64,000 nucleotides of DNA from an uncultured Alphaproteobacteria bacterium (GTDB lineage Bacteria; Pseudomonadota; Alphaproteobacteria; Methylaequorales; Methylaequoraceae), in the NCBI GenBank assembly GCA_902547955.1, contig CACCPY010000003.1, forward strand, positions 1-64,000, written 5' to 3'. Below, piece by piece: positions 8,844-17,870 of this stretch (positions within the stretch are counted from its first letter, which is position 1; the number at the start of each line of letters is the position of its first letter). Below the pieces are notes generated by a model. The model was not told the DNA's origin and did not search any database. It saw nothing but the letters and a program-made list of their open reading frames with translations. Made by a program: the position numbers and the translations under genes.

Positions 8844-10556
8844 TTAATTATCCTTTTTTTTATGTTTTTGTTGAAATTGTATAAATAAACCCATTAATAA
8901 AACAGCCAAAATTGGGCAAATACTAGCCATGGATAAAATACCAAAACCTTCAGTTGCCGAGACGGCATTGCCTAAACCTAAACCCATAGCTAAGACCAAT
9001 GGAACAGTTACAGGACCAGTAGTTACTCCTGCACTATCCCATGCAACATTAACAAACTCTTCAGTTGAAAAATGAGTTAAAATTACAGCTAAGATATATA
9101 AAGGTATAAGAACAGTTGCTAAGTCAAAATTAAAGACAATTTTGCCAACACCCAAAGCAATCCCAAAAGCTACACCACCAGCGACACTGTACATTAGCAT
9201 TGATTTTTTAAATGCGCCATTAGTTAACTCTTGAACAGTTAAGCCTAGAGCGTTTAAGGCCGGTTCTGCTAAAGTTGCACCAAAACCTAAAAGCCACGCA
9301 AAAGCTATGACAATTGTTAAACCTAAAACTTCATTGTAAATTGGAGAAACTTCACTTATTGGAACTTGCATAAAAGCCGCAGGGAGTGTAGAGCCAGCTT
9401 GGCCTCCAATCGCACCGAGCCCATATGTTAATCCTATATTAAAAACACACATGCCGATAATAGACAAAGACAAACCATAAGTCGTGACAAGGTTATTAGG
9501 AAGTTTAGATCGAAGAATTATGAATAGTACAAACATTAAAAAAACAACTAGGGGGAATATAGCTCTTACTCCTCCAATTATTTCCGCATACGGAGTTTGA
9601 GACCATATTGAAACCTCTGAAAATGTTGTATTTTGTATCATTGATGCAGAAGCTATAATTTCATCAACTGAAATACTCTGTGAAACATAAATTGCTAGAA
9701 TTAGCACTGCAATAATTGGGAAAAGTGAAGCCATTGTTACCACGCCAAATCCAGAAAGCGAAGAATCACCTTTTCCAGCGGATGCAGCAATACCTATTCC
9801 TAAAGAAAGAACTAATGGTACGGTGACTGGTCCTGTCGTAACAGCTCCGCAGTCCCATGCTAAACCCAAGATTGTTCTTAAATCTGGGTTACTCCATGCA
9901 TATAAAGTCAATAATATTGTTGGTGTGAGTGCAAAATAAATTAACGGTTTTAACGACCAACCTCTTACAAATCTAATAGTTCCTATTACAGCAGCTAAAC
10001 CTACGCCAGCACCAACCATAACAACTAAGGTTTCACTTCTGTTATTAAGAATTTCAAATAAATACGGTGCATCTTGTGGGTTTATTGAAGCTCCAAAAGC
10101 CTTTAAAGCTCCGATTGCTGGTTCAGCATAAGTAACACCTACCCCTAAAATGGCAATTATAATTAACACAACAAACATGGATGCTTTTTTAGGTAAGGTA
10201 TCACCTATAATATTTCCAAATGGCATTAATCCAACCTTAAGCCCCTCCATGAAAATGGCTAAACCGATAATAACTGCAATTAAACCAAGAGTTATTGTAG
10301 ATGCAGAGGCAATTGGTTGTCTTAAAATCAATAATTGAAATAAAAAAAGATAAGCGGCGAGGGGAACAACGGCTTTGACTTGCTCTAGAACTCTTATGTA
10401 AGTGTAAGGTGCTAACAATGATAAAGCTTTTGCAGCATCTACTTTAATTTTTTCTGGCTTTAATGATTTTCCCTTTAAAGGTTTTGGAGTTAGAAGGTTA
10501 TAACTTATTGTATTATGTTTAACTTCAGATTCGTGAAGAAAATCAGAATATTTCAT
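8844..10556 (-). CDS. DUF1538 polytopic membrane protein, internally duplicated
   Basis: This 570-residue integral membrane protein is made of two homologous halves. Half one contains YAEPAIGALKAFG, then WDCGAVTTGPVTVPLVLSLG and GFGVVTMASLFPIIAVLIL. Half two contains LAEPALNALGLTV, then WDSAGVTTGPVTVPLVLAMG and GFGILSMASICPILAVLLM. DUF1538 proteins have been reported as Na+(Li+,K+)/H+ antiporters that work as two-component pairs (UmpAB); here the pair appears fused in one chain. Two P-II-like genes follow at once, suggesting post-translational control. The gene lies 39 nt after the cyclic-nucleotide-binding genes and may share their transcript. Confidence 0.85.
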   Translation of the reverse strand: MKYSDFLHESEVKHNTISYNLLTPKPLKGKSLKPEKIKVDAAKALSLLAPYTYIRVLEQVKAVVPLAAYLFLFQLLILRQPIASASTITLGLIAVIIGLAIFMEGLKVGLMPFGNIIGDTLPKKASMFVVLIIIAILGVGVTYAEPAIGALKAFGASINPQDAPYLFEILNNRSETLVVMVGAGVGLAAVIGTIRFVRGWSLKPLIYFALTPTILLTLYAWSNPDLRTILGLAWDCGAVTTGPVTVPLVLSLGIGIAASAGKGDSSLSGFGVVTMASLFPIIAVLILAIYVSQSISVDEIIASASMIQNTTFSEVSIWSQTPYAEIIGGVRAIFPLVVFLMFVLFIILRSKLPNNLVTTYGLSLSIIGMCVFNIGLTYGLGAIGGQAGSTLPAAFMQVPISEVSPIYNEVLGLTIVIAFAWLLGFGATLAEPALNALGLTVQELTNGAFKKSMLMYSVAGGVAFGIALGVGKIVFNFDLATVLIPLYILAVILTHFSTEEFVNVAWDSAGVTTGPVTVPLVLAMGLGLGNAVSATEGFGILSMASICPILAVLLMGLFIQFQQKHKKKDN

Positions 10557-10595
10557 TTTAGAATACTAACACATAAAGATTTTTTTTGTAAGCAT

Positions 10596-11063
10596 TTATT
10601 CAACGTGGGCAGTTGAATGGTCAAGTCTGTGATAAATTTGTTTTGCAAGCTTAGTTATTAATTCATTCTCTGGATCTAGATTATTCATTAAATCACTCTC
10701 TGAAAAAGGAACCTTTTGAAATTCTTCTCGTTTTGAAAGTGCCTCGCATAGCTGAAATATCATCTTCTTTGTGCCGTCCGAGGCCGACTCTATTATTTTA
10801 TCTAAACCATTTTTATCTATTTCTATTAATTCAGTTGCAGTAACTGATATGATTGTTGCACTTCTTTTCTGGTTTAGCAGCAAGGCCAATTCACCAAACA
10901 CTTCTCCATCACTCATAGAACCAACTCTAACATTGTCTACAAGGACAGTTAATCTTCCTGAAATTATCATGTAAGCTTTATCACCCTCATCACCTTGATT
11001 AAATAGAGTTTCTTCTTCAGTGAGAAGGAGTTTTGTAGTTTCACCAAATTTAACTTTTTTCAT
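10596..11063 (-). CDS. Stand-alone cyclic nucleotide-binding domain protein (second of a pair)
   Basis: This 155-residue protein consists of one CAP/PKA-type cyclic nucleotide-binding domain (about 5-120), with the phosphate-binding cassette GEVFGELALLLNQKRSATI including the conserved Glu and Arg, then a short helical tail. It has no DNA-binding domain. Its start overlaps the stop of the preceding domain protein by 4 nt. It is probably a cytoplasmic sensor subunit acting on the secretion or DUF1538 machinery; the partner is not shown by the sequence. Confidence 0.8.
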   Translation of the reverse strand: MKKVKFGETTKLLLTEEETLFNQGDEGDKAYMIISGRLTVLVDNVRVGSMSDGEVFGELALLLNQKRSATIISVTATELIEIDKNGLDKIIESASDGTKKMIFQLCEALSKREEFQKVPFSESDLMNNLDPENELITKLAKQIYHRLDHSTAHVE

Positions 11064-11500
11064 TGAAAAATCCTTTGGGATAATCTGTAATGTAGTTGTA
11101 GAGAAAGAGCTCTAATAACATCAGGAGAGTCTTTAACTAATTCCATTAAATCTTTTTTTGTTATTGGAAGTCTATAATCAGACGATTTCCCAAGTTCTTT
11201 TGACATTTGCTGAATCATTTTATGTAGTTCAATATTACTCGATAGAAGAATAGCTTCTAATGCTGTTTTGTTAATTTCTATTATCTCGGAGGGCGAAATT
11301 GCCTTTACGCTTGCTTTTCTATTTTCATCTAGAATCAAGGAAAGTTCACCAAATATTTCTCCTGTTTCCATTTTTCCAACTTTTTTTCCGTCAATTTCTA
11401 CTCCTAAAGCACCAGATAGAATTAGGAAGGCAGTATGACCTTCGTCACCTTGTTTAACAACATATTGATCCGGAAGAATTCTTTGTTTTTTCAAAGCCAT
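11060..11500 (-). CDS. Stand-alone cyclic nucleotide-binding domain protein (first of a pair)
   Basis: This 146-residue protein has a single cyclic nucleotide-binding domain. The opening strand is LPDQYVVKQGDEGHTAFLI, and the phosphate-binding cassette GEIFGELSLILDENRKASV keeps the Glu and Arg that contact the cyclic phosphate. It lacks a helix-turn-helix, so it is not a CRP-type regulator. It follows the cyclase gene by 3 nt and overlaps the next gene by 4 nt, so synthesis with the cyclase is likely coupled. The C-terminal 40 residues (RLPITKKDLMELV...) resemble the tail of its neighbour, suggesting duplication. Confidence 0.8.
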   Translation of the reverse strand: MALKKQRILPDQYVVKQGDEGHTAFLILSGALGVEIDGKKVGKMETGEIFGELSLILDENRKASVKAISPSEIIEINKTALEAILLSSNIELHKMIQQMSKELGKSSDYRLPITKKDLMELVKDSPDVIRALSLQLHYRLSQRIFQ

Positions 11501-11503
11501 TTT

Positions 11504-13876
11504 TTATTTTGAGGTTGCTATATAAACCCCATCCCAATCCTTAGGTAAAGGGTTTTCTCTAAATTCATTAATTCTTAATGACATAATATTATAATAATCT
11601 TCCATTAAATTATTACAAAGTGTTTTAGCAGAATTTATATCTTGCAAACAATCTTCCCATCTTTGATTAAAATAACTTTCAAGTATATTTTTATGTTTAG
11701 TTTCTAGATTTTTAAATTCAGAATTATTTTTAAAATTGGAATCACCAAGAAGTGTAAAAATTGTTACCGCTTCTTTCTTACCTTTGACCGCAATCATATC
11801 AAGCTTTAATGTTGCGTAAGAATCTTTAACACTCTCATAAGTTTCTGGACCTATAACAGTTTTTACTCCATAACTTTTGGATTGCCCCTCTAGTCTAGAA
11901 GCTAAATTTACGGCATCACCGAGTACAGAATAATCAAATCGTTGATCTGAACCCATATTTCCCACAACACATCCTCCGGTATTTAGTCCGATTCCAATCT
12001 TGAGTTCTAAGAATTTTTTATTTTCTGCTTTGGCCTCTTCTTCTCTTTTAGCATTTAATTCTTTCATTGCTTTGTGCATTCGTAACGTTGCATCACATGC
12101 CATTTTTTCATGACCTTCAACATCTATAGGGGCATTCCAAAACGCCATAATGCAATCTCCCATATACTTATCAATTGTTCCGTTAACATTTATTATTTCA
12201 TTAGTTAAAGGGGTAAGAAATCTGTTAATTAACTTTGTAAGTCCTTGCGGATCTGATTTAAAAGATTCTGAAATTGTTGTAAAACCTCTTACATCGCAAA
12301 AAAGGAAAGTCATCTTTTTTGTTTCACCACCTAAAACTAGTTTATCAGGATCATCTGCTAATTGTTCAACCAATGCTGGTGAAAGGTATTGTGAAAATGC
12401 ACCTCTTATTTGTTTCTTTTCGTTAGCATCCCTTAAATAGTTAGCAAAGGTATTTCCAAAATAAATTACAAATGTTGAAATACCAGCAAAAGTTGGATCA
12501 AAAAGTGTTTTTTCCTCCAAAAATAGTTTTGCACTAAAATAAAATGCTGCACCTATAATTCCAACTAACAATGAAATGTTAACAATTGGACCAAATCTAA
12601 GGGCTGAAAGGGTGATAAAAAAACCTAGTAAAATTGTAAAAAGTGATTCATAGAACTTCATATTTGTTCCTGATTTTAGAAAAGGAGCACCATTAATTTT
12701 CACCTTATTTTTTTCTATGAGTGCATCCTCTTCACTCATGCCATTTTTTAATGATTGATTATAGACTGCATTAGCATTTTTGTTTGATGTGTAATATAAA
12801 ATTGCTGAAATAACTGTATCAATAAGATTTGCATGTATTTCAACACCAGGCATTCTATCTTCAACTGGTGTTGGTCTGATGTCTTTTAAGCCTGTTGCAG
12901 ATGTTCCTAGAATTCCAAGTTTTCCTGATAATCTTTCTTTACCTATTTTTCCATTTATAATATCCACTGCACTAACGTAATATCTTCTTGTATTTTCTTT
13001 TTTTATTGAATCAGATTCACCATAATAAATCCAAACCCTACCATTCTCATCAGTTGGAATAGATGCATTGCCGATTGTCTTAGTTTGAATAATAATTTCT
13101 TCAACACCATTTATACCAGTTCTTGTTGCAATACTATTGCCTTGAAATGCCACTCTAATCATATCAAGACCTAAGGTAGGTCTGATTGTTCCAGCCACGT
13201 TTGATATTAGAGGAACTCGTCTTATAATCCCGTCAGGTTCCTCAGCAACTGAGACTGTTCCAGCTCCAGAGGCTGCCTTTTCAAATTCAGATACATTAGC
13301 TAATAAGCCAGGGTATTGAATAAGCCAATCATTTGGTTTTTGATTTTTTCCTAGAAAAACTTTTACTGATGAATCTTTTATATCATTTCTTCCAGCATCC
13401 CCTTGAACATCAAGCCCTGAATGACCGATTACAGTTGGAAAGTTCTTCATAGCCTCCATAGCTACAGATTCATTCGATGGTAAGGTTTCTAACAATTTTG
13501 CAATTTCTGGATTTCTTTTTTTGACATCCTCTGCAATTAATTCTGGAGATGTTCTATCTTTTTCAGCAAATAATACATCTAACCCAAGCACTAGCATTCC
13601 TGCCTCTCTAGATTTATTAAAAAGATCCGCAAGAACCGTTCTTGGCCATGGCCACTGACCAACCTCTCTCAAAGATTTTTCGTCTATATCAACAATTACA
13701 GAATATGTTTGACCATCTGTTATTCTTGGGTACTTAATTTGGAGTTGATCAAAATACTTTAGTCTTAGAACTTGGATAAACTCAGGGTCACTTATTCTTG
13801 TAAGTCCCAATAATATAGCCATAATTATAGAAATGATTGTTACAACAAATCTAAAACTTATTTTTAGTTTAATCAT
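11504..13876 (-). CDS. CHASE2-domain class III adenylate/guanylate cyclase
   Basis: This 790-residue membrane cyclase has an N-terminal transmembrane helix, an extracytoplasmic CHASE2 sensor domain (about 30-350, with VVDIDEKSLREVGQWPWPRT), three transmembrane helices near 405-475 and a cytoplasmic class III catalytic domain (about 515-700). Catalytic features include FLFCDVRGFT (metal Asp), DKYMGDCIMAFW and SVLGDAVNLASRLE (transition-state Asn/Arg). It would make cAMP or cGMP in response to a periplasmic signal; substrate choice cannot be fixed from the sequence. It overlaps the HlyD-cNBD gene by 4 nt and is followed directly by two cyclic nucleotide receptors, so producer and receivers are in one operon. 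Confidence 0.9.
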   Translation of the reverse strand: MIKLKISFRFVVTIISIIMAILLGLTRISDPEFIQVLRLKYFDQLQIKYPRITDGQTYSVIVDIDEKSLREVGQWPWPRTVLADLFNKSREAGMLVLGLDVLFAEKDRTSPELIAEDVKKRNPEIAKLLETLPSNESVAMEAMKNFPTVIGHSGLDVQGDAGRNDIKDSSVKVFLGKNQKPNDWLIQYPGLLANVSEFEKAASGAGTVSVAEEPDGIIRRVPLISNVAGTIRPTLGLDMIRVAFQGNSIATRTGINGVEEIIIQTKTIGNASIPTDENGRVWIYYGESDSIKKENTRRYYVSAVDIINGKIGKERLSGKLGILGTSATGLKDIRPTPVEDRMPGVEIHANLIDTVISAILYYTSNKNANAVYNQSLKNGMSEEDALIEKNKVKINGAPFLKSGTNMKFYESLFTILLGFFITLSALRFGPIVNISLLVGIIGAAFYFSAKLFLEEKTLFDPTFAGISTFVIYFGNTFANYLRDANEKKQIRGAFSQYLSPALVEQLADDPDKLVLGGETKKMTFLFCDVRGFTTISESFKSDPQGLTKLINRFLTPLTNEIINVNGTIDKYMGDCIMAFWNAPIDVEGHEKMACDATLRMHKAMKELNAKREEEAKAENKKFLELKIGIGLNTGGCVVGNMGSDQRFDYSVLGDAVNLASRLEGQSKSYGVKTVIGPETYESVKDSYATLKLDMIAVKGKKEAVTIFTLLGDSNFKNNSEFKNLETKHKNILESYFNQRWEDCLQDINSAKTLCNNLMEDYYNIMSLRINEFRENPLPKDWDGVYIATSK

Positions 13877-15603
13877 GGTTCAGCAAAGCTATTTCCTAAA
13901 GTTCTAATTAATGGGTAAATAAAATATGTTATTAATCTTCTTTTCCCAACCCTAAATTTACCTGACACTTTCATTCCTGGCATTAAATTAAATCCAGGAG
14001 GGATATCTTTAAGTTCATTTTCAGTAATCTGTGCTCTCGCACGATAATAATTACCAGAGTTTCCATCTACATCCTTATCTACTGTATCGGCAGAGACATA
14101 AATCAATTTGCCTTTTAATTCACCATGCTTTTGAGCTGGTAATGCATTTAATTGAATTTTTACAGAGGTATCAGGAATAAGTTTACTTATATCAGAAGGA
14201 TCAACGTCAAAAACTGTTAATAACTCAACCCCTGTTGGAACAAGAGTAACAACACTTTTGCCTTTTGATATTACAGCTCCTGAGTATAGTGAATGAAGGG
14301 TAAGAACCATTCCATCAGAGGGAGCTCTGACAATTACATCGCTTTGTTGTCTTTCAAGTTTTTTTAAGTCCTCTTGCATTGACATCCTCTGATCTTCAAG
14401 GGAACTTAGTTCATCACTTATACCGCCAAAAAATTGGCTATTGTATTCCTTTCTATTTGATTTTAACTCACTGAGTTTGTTGCTTGTTTTGGTAAATTCT
14501 TTTTCTAAAGACAGTCTTTTGTTTCTTTCAGCAAGCACTTGAGATTCGGCAACAAGATCTAAGTCAAACAGTTCTTTTTTAGAACTCTCTAGTTGTTTTT
14601 GTATATCCAATTGCTCTTTCACGAATGTTAAATCATCCTCGGTTGAGGAAATTTGCTGATCTAATGATGCAATTTTAGCTAAATATTGATCTCTTTTATC
14701 TTTAAAAATTTTATTCTGTCTTTCGTCAGTAGGGTTTGTAACTGACGCATTAGTTCTAAGCATTGACTGTTTTTTTAGTCTATCTATTTTTGAATTTAGT
14801 ACATTAAGCTGATAGTTTAATTTCATTTTATCTGCTTTTTGAAGAGTTGAATCAAAAGCAATTAGAGGTTCACCTAGCTTAACACTCTGACCTTTCTGAA
14901 CATAAATGTCTTTTACAACAGAATCGTAGTTTGATTGTACTTCAACATTAGGGACAACTGTTGTAATTTTTCCTGATGCTGAAATTGTAGTATCTATTTC
15001 GGAAATTGTTCCCCACATTATTAAAAAAATTATTAAAAATCCAAATGAATAAACTGAATATTTAACAGATTTTGGGACTTGACTGCTTTTGATCCTATCA
15101 ATATCGTCGTCAAATTCATCAAGAAGTTGGTTCATCATTTTATTTTTTTCTTGTCTTTTTTTCTCCTCATCTGATAACTCTTTGCTTTCATCACCTAATT
15201 CATTATTTGAAGAATCAGAATCTGAAGAAAAAGCGTCAACTGAAAGCTTTTCGTTTGCATTTCTTGCATAGCTAGCTAGTTGTTGCATCATATTAAATGC
15301 TGTTTGTGGTGAGTTTTTTAAAAAACCCAATAATGCATCCTTATCAATTTCTTTGACTACCGTTTCACTTACTGCTCTTGCCATTGCACTTCTCGGCTGC
15401 TTGTCGATTAGTGCCATTTCACCAAAAAGCGCACCTTTTTCTAGGATTGAAAGTGTAATATATTCATCTCCGTTGAACTTACAAACTTCAATTTTACCTT
15501 TAACAACTTGGTAAGCGAAATCTCCAACCTCTCCCTCTCGAAATAATACGTCACCTGCTGCTAAGTTTCTTAAAGCTGGTTTGATTGTTTTTGACGAATT
15601 CAC
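13873..15603 (-). CDS. HlyD-family adaptor fused to an N-terminal cyclic nucleotide-binding domain
   Basis: This 576-residue protein begins with a cyclic nucleotide-binding domain (about 10-125; LAAGDVLFREGEVGDFAYQV, cassette GALFGEMALIDKQPRSAMA). An acidic linker follows, then a transmembrane helix (about 190-208), a lipoyl-like half (SGKITTVVPNVEVQSNYDSV), coiled coil (about 250-430) and the C-terminal HlyD beta domain. HlyD adaptors have a cytoplasmic N terminus, so the sensor sits beside the ABC ATPase encoded 1 nt upstream. The ordinary HlyD at 6904 lacks this extension. Direct gating of export by a cyclic nucleotide is inferred from the fusion and the neighbouring cyclase. Confidence 0.88.
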   Translation of the reverse strand: MNSSKTIKPALRNLAAGDVLFREGEVGDFAYQVVKGKIEVCKFNGDEYITLSILEKGALFGEMALIDKQPRSAMARAVSETVVKEIDKDALLGFLKNSPQTAFNMMQQLASYARNANEKLSVDAFSSDSDSSNNELGDESKELSDEEKKRQEKNKMMNQLLDEFDDDIDRIKSSQVPKSVKYSVYSFGFLIIFLIMWGTISEIDTTISASGKITTVVPNVEVQSNYDSVVKDIYVQKGQSVKLGEPLIAFDSTLQKADKMKLNYQLNVLNSKIDRLKKQSMLRTNASVTNPTDERQNKIFKDKRDQYLAKIASLDQQISSTEDDLTFVKEQLDIQKQLESSKKELFDLDLVAESQVLAERNKRLSLEKEFTKTSNKLSELKSNRKEYNSQFFGGISDELSSLEDQRMSMQEDLKKLERQQSDVIVRAPSDGMVLTLHSLYSGAVISKGKSVVTLVPTGVELLTVFDVDPSDISKLIPDTSVKIQLNALPAQKHGELKGKLIYVSADTVDKDVDGNSGNYYRARAQITENELKDIPPGFNLMPGMKVSGKFRVGKRRLITYFIYPLIRTLGNSFAEP

Positions 15604-15604
15604 T

Positions 15605-17770
15605 TTATACAGCCTTTTTAATTATTTTTTTTTGTTGAGCCATTCCTAAAATAGAAGTTTGTTTATAAAAAGTATCGCTAAAGAAGCCTGGGGTATCTTT
15701 TAGGTTGTCGAATGAACCCTCTTGTTTGATTGTACCTTTATCTAAAACAAAAACTTTATTACACAGTCTTAAGTGATATAGTCTATTTGATACAATGATT
15801 ACAGTTCGTCCAAGCGCAATATCAGGAAGTGCATCGTAAAGTTTTATTTCGCTATCGATATCAAAACCACTAATTGCATCATCAAGTATTAAAATTCTTG
15901 GGTTTCTAATTAAAGCTCTTGCTATTGCAAATTTTTGACGCAGCCCAGTCGAAATATTAGAGGCATTTTCCTCAAGAAAAGTCTCATATGCATCTGGAAA
16001 AGCTTCTATTTCTTCATGAGCAAAAACTTTTTTTGTGGCCCATGTTATCCTATCCATTGAAGAATTTGGCATAGGTCTAGAAATATTCTCTCTAATTGTA
16101 CCAGGAAAAAAATAACTCTCTGTACCAACTAAAGACACTTGAGATCTTATATGACTTAGATCTAATAATCTTAAGTCTGTATTATCAAGAGCTACAATAC
16201 CCGATTGTGGTCTATATAAACCTTGAATCAACTTCGCCATTGTGCTCTTACCACACCCACTTTTTCCTGTTATACCAATTATTTGTCGAGGATTAATTTC
16301 CAGGTTAACATTTTTGAGAATTTTTGTTTCATCATCATAACCAAATTCAACATTTTTAAAGCTAACTTGTCCCATTAATTGAGGTTTTTGGCCTCTCACA
16401 GTTGTTTCCGAATTGGCATCTACAATTCCTGATACAATCTGCAGTGATTGAAGAAGTTTTGTTATTTCTGTTTTTAGTGTAACAAGATCAATTATTGGTC
16501 TCGAAACCCTACCAGCTAACATATTAAAACCTACTAAAATTCCAGCAGATAATCCTCCAGAGAAAACTAAATGAACACCAACAAATATTACCATAGCGGT
16601 CATAAGTTGATTAATTGTTGAAGTAATATTTTGTAGAACTGCTGTTTTTTTTTGCATCTCATCAGCAGCAATTATATAGTTAGCTTCAATCTCTCGCCAT
16701 TGATCCCTTAGTCCTGGTTCTAGCGCTAAGCCTTTTACGTTTTCTATTCCGTTTACACTTACTGAAATGAATTCTTGTCTCATGGCATCAGCTTTAGAAA
16801 GTGCACCCATAGAATCTCTTTGTTTTTTTGAATAAATCATAGATGCAATTGCCCCAAGTAAACTAAAAGTTAAGACAACTATAAAAAGTATTGGGCTATA
16901 AAAAAATAAAATTGGAACAAATACCAACAAGCTTATTGAATCTAAGCCTGTCGAAAAAATTTTTTGAGTTAATTGATTTTTAATCATAGAAATTTGGCCG
17001 GTAAATCTTCTAAAGGAAAGTGATTCTCTATGAAATCTTTGCATTGGTAATGAAATCAACTTTTCAAATACACGAACAGATAGTTTAGCCTCAATTTTCT
17101 GTGATAAAAAATCTAACAAATAGGATTTCAGATAACCAAGAATTCCGTTAAATACATATGCTACAATAACGCCAGAGGTAATAACATAAAGTGTGGAATA
17201 GGCTTCATAATTGACAACTTTATCTAATACCAACATCATAAAAACTGCTGGAACGACAGCAAAAATATTTAAAATTAATGCTACTATAATTACCTGAACA
17301 ACAACGGATTTATTTCTAAAAGATTCTCCGATAAGCCAACCTATTTTTAATTCACTTGTTTCCTCAAATAATTTTAACTTTGGCTTTAAAAGTATAATTG
17401 TTCCATCCCAACCTTTTTCCAATTCTTTAATTGAAATTTGTTGAGGTTTTGGATTGCTTACACCTGCATCTAAACACAAAACAGATTTTTCCTCATCACT
17501 TAAAACAATCCTGAGTGCAATTACGTATCTTCCATTTTTTAGTCTTAAAATCTGTTGCTTTTTGTTTACTAGCTTTATTAATTCTGAATCATTAACTTTA
17601 GTTGTTTTAGCTTTTATATCAAAAGTCTTGGCTAAATCGCACATTTCTGAGGTTGATAATTCTCTATCGTCAATCTTGAATCGATCCGGAATATCATTGG
17701 GACCAATATGAACTCCTAATTGTCTAGCTACCAATATTAAAGATTTTTGTGACCCCCTCATAACTTCCAT
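15605..17770 (-). CDS. Type I secretion ABC transporter with degenerate C39-like domain
   Basis: This 721-residue exporter has an N-terminal C39-like domain (about 1-130) without the catalytic Cys (the region reads SQKSLILVARQLGV), as in HlyB-type transporters that bind but do not cleave substrate. The membrane domain spans about 160-440 and the ATPase domain about 470-700. Walker A is GKSGCGKST. The signature reads ISTGLRQKF where LSGGQ is usual, and Walker B is ILILDDAISGFD with Asp replacing the catalytic Glu. It sits between the acidic protein gene and the HlyD-cNBD gene, so these form one exporter. The likely start is ATG at 17770. Confidence 0.88.
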   Translation of the reverse strand: MEVMRGSQKSLILVARQLGVHIGPNDIPDRFKIDDRELSTSEMCDLAKTFDIKAKTTKVNDSELIKLVNKKQQILRLKNGRYVIALRIVLSDEEKSVLCLDAGVSNPKPQQISIKELEKGWDGTIILLKPKLKLFEETSELKIGWLIGESFRNKSVVVQVIIVALILNIFAVVPAVFMMLVLDKVVNYEAYSTLYVITSGVIVAYVFNGILGYLKSYLLDFLSQKIEAKLSVRVFEKLISLPMQRFHRESLSFRRFTGQISMIKNQLTQKIFSTGLDSISLLVFVPILFFYSPILFIVVLTFSLLGAIASMIYSKKQRDSMGALSKADAMRQEFISVSVNGIENVKGLALEPGLRDQWREIEANYIIAADEMQKKTAVLQNITSTINQLMTAMVIFVGVHLVFSGGLSAGILVGFNMLAGRVSRPIIDLVTLKTEITKLLQSLQIVSGIVDANSETTVRGQKPQLMGQVSFKNVEFGYDDETKILKNVNLEINPRQIIGITGKSGCGKSTMAKLIQGLYRPQSGIVALDNTDLRLLDLSHIRSQVSLVGTESYFFPGTIRENISRPMPNSSMDRITWATKKVFAHEEIEAFPDAYETFLEENASNISTGLRQKFAIARALIRNPRILILDDAISGFDIDSEIKLYDALPDIALGRTVIIVSNRLYHLRLCNKVFVLDKGTIKQEGSFDNLKDTPGFFSDTFYKQTSILGMAQQKKIIKKAV

Positions 17771-17805
17771 AAAAGTATTTAATCATATACAAATTATAAA
17801 AGAAA

Positions 17806-17842
17806 TAAAAAAAAACCCCTTAATGATAAACACTAAGGGGTT
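17806..17842 (-). terminator. Rho-independent terminator between the acidic protein gene and the exporter operon
   Basis: The inverted repeat AACCCCTTA (17814-17822) / TAAGGGGTT (17834-17842), read on the - strand, is followed by a run of nine T residues. It lies 28 nt after the acidic protein gene and before the ABC gene, so it would keep substrate mRNA abundant and machinery mRNA lower. Confidence 0.85.
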
Positions 17843-17870
17843 CCATAAAAATGGTTTAGAAGAAAGATAT

